This document shows positions 39,788 through 39,973 of a stretch of 39,973 nucleotides of DNA, piece by piece. The DNA comes from Faecalibacterium prausnitzii (GTDB lineage Bacteria; Bacillota; Clostridia; Oscillospirales; Ruminococcaceae). Below the pieces are notes generated by a model. That model saw only the letters and a list, made by a program, of their open reading frames with translations. It did no database searches and was not told the DNA's origin. A program made the translations under genes and the position numbers. The stretch lies in contig NZ_PRLD01000017.1 of the NCBI RefSeq assembly GCF_003287405.1, positions 1 through 39,973 of the forward strand, written 5' to 3'. The stretch's first letter is position 1. Each line of letters starts with the position of its first letter.

Positions 39788-39820
39788 GCAGCGCCGCTTC
39801 CTACGGAAGCGCGACGCTGC
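39788..39820. other. Hairpin with TACG loop
   Basis: Outer GCAGCG/CGCTGC and inner GCTTCC/GGAAGC arms close on a C(TACG)G-type loop, the same stable loop as in the terminator at 39715. No T-run follows. It lies between the structured element and the tRNA terminator. Confidence 0.4.
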
Positions 39821-39847
39821 GGACATTCCCGACCATTGCCGCACGAA

Positions 39848-39890
39848 ACAAAAAAGCCATCGTTTTTGCATCTCTGCATCAACGATGGCT
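39848..39890 (-). terminator. Terminator after tRNA-Gly
   Basis: AGCCATCGTT (39855-39864) pairs with AACGATGGCT (39881-39890). On the minus strand TTTTTTG follows the stem. Confidence 0.85.
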
Positions 39891-39896
39891 TCGTAT

Positions 39897-39972
39897 TGGA
39901 GCGGCCGACGAGGCTCGAACTCGCTACCTCCACCTTGGCAAGGTGGCGCTCTACCAGATGAGCTACGGCCGC
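39897..39972 (-). tRNA. tRNA-Gly (anticodon GCC)
   Basis: 76 nt including an encoded CCA. The acceptor stem GCGGCCG pairs with CGGCCGC, with discriminator T then CCA. The D arm is GCTC...GAGC, the anticodon arm ACCTTGCCAAGGT with GCC in the loop, and the T arm carries GTTCGAGCC. The gene is complete although it ends one base from the window edge. Confidence 0.96.
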
Positions 39973-39973
39973 A

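Noticed and set aside
39730-39933. A 67-residue frame antisense to the 3' part of the tRNA region
   Set aside because: It overlaps the tRNA gene and its terminator. Such frames commonly arise from tRNA sequence.

Overview
The window looks like a chromosomal segment of a gut Clostridia bacterium of the Oscillospiraceae/Ruminococcaceae. Faecalibacterium or a close relative is the best guess. The reasons are: strong Shine-Dalgarno sites (AGGAGG) before nearly every gene; fairly high GC; Firmicute-type gene content (RecD2, YerC, EngB, MreB, a T-box leader, an Na+-pump decarboxylase pair); and two small double-glycine-leader proteins whose leaders closely resemble the leader of Faecalibacterium MAM as I remember it. 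No rRNA is present, so the genus is an inference.

Left region (1-5900): the 5' part of an FtsX-type ABC permease on the minus strand, then a compact plus-strand surface-polysaccharide cluster. It holds a DUF4422 glycosyltransferase, an EpsG/Wzy-like polymerase, a phosphoglycosyl transferase and a membrane-anchored coiled-coil protein. It is bracketed by two paralogous 94-residue GG-leader proteins (1541-1825 and 5433-5717). The second of these is itself flanked by two direct copies of a ~98-bp structured repeat.

Middle region (5900-28600): almost all minus strand. It holds a lipid kinase, a ClpA/ClpC-type unfoldase, a YdjI-YdjG-YdjH-like envelope module (SPFH plus zinc ribbons, zinc-ribbon membrane protein, TPM protein), trkA-trkH potassium uptake, and the tightly packed series lon-engB-methyltransferase-hslO. 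Upstream of that lies a run of a Gx transporter, an ABC-F ATPase, a YjjG nucleotidase, a small acidic protein, an SGNH hydrolase with a Ser/Lys/Glu-rich tail, and a Gph-like phosphatase. Two small genes follow: a helical protein of unknown function and YerC.

Right region (28600-39973): a T-box leader with its own promoter and terminator, a 160-bp MITE and cstA on the plus strand; then minus-strand alpha/beta hydrolase, oadG-oadB, mreB and recD2; then plus-strand ndpA-like and AEC transporter genes; and a minus-strand tRNA-Gly(GCC) at the edge.

The window is rich in small intergenic structures: a 160-bp MITE (2 copies, opposite orientation), a ~98-bp repeat (3 copies), a hairpin-plus-terminator element with a covarying base pair (2 copies), and a recurrent terminator type with a GTC/GAC inner stem. 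The strongest candidates for new biology are the MAM-like peptide pair around the polysaccharide genes and the T-box placed before cstA.
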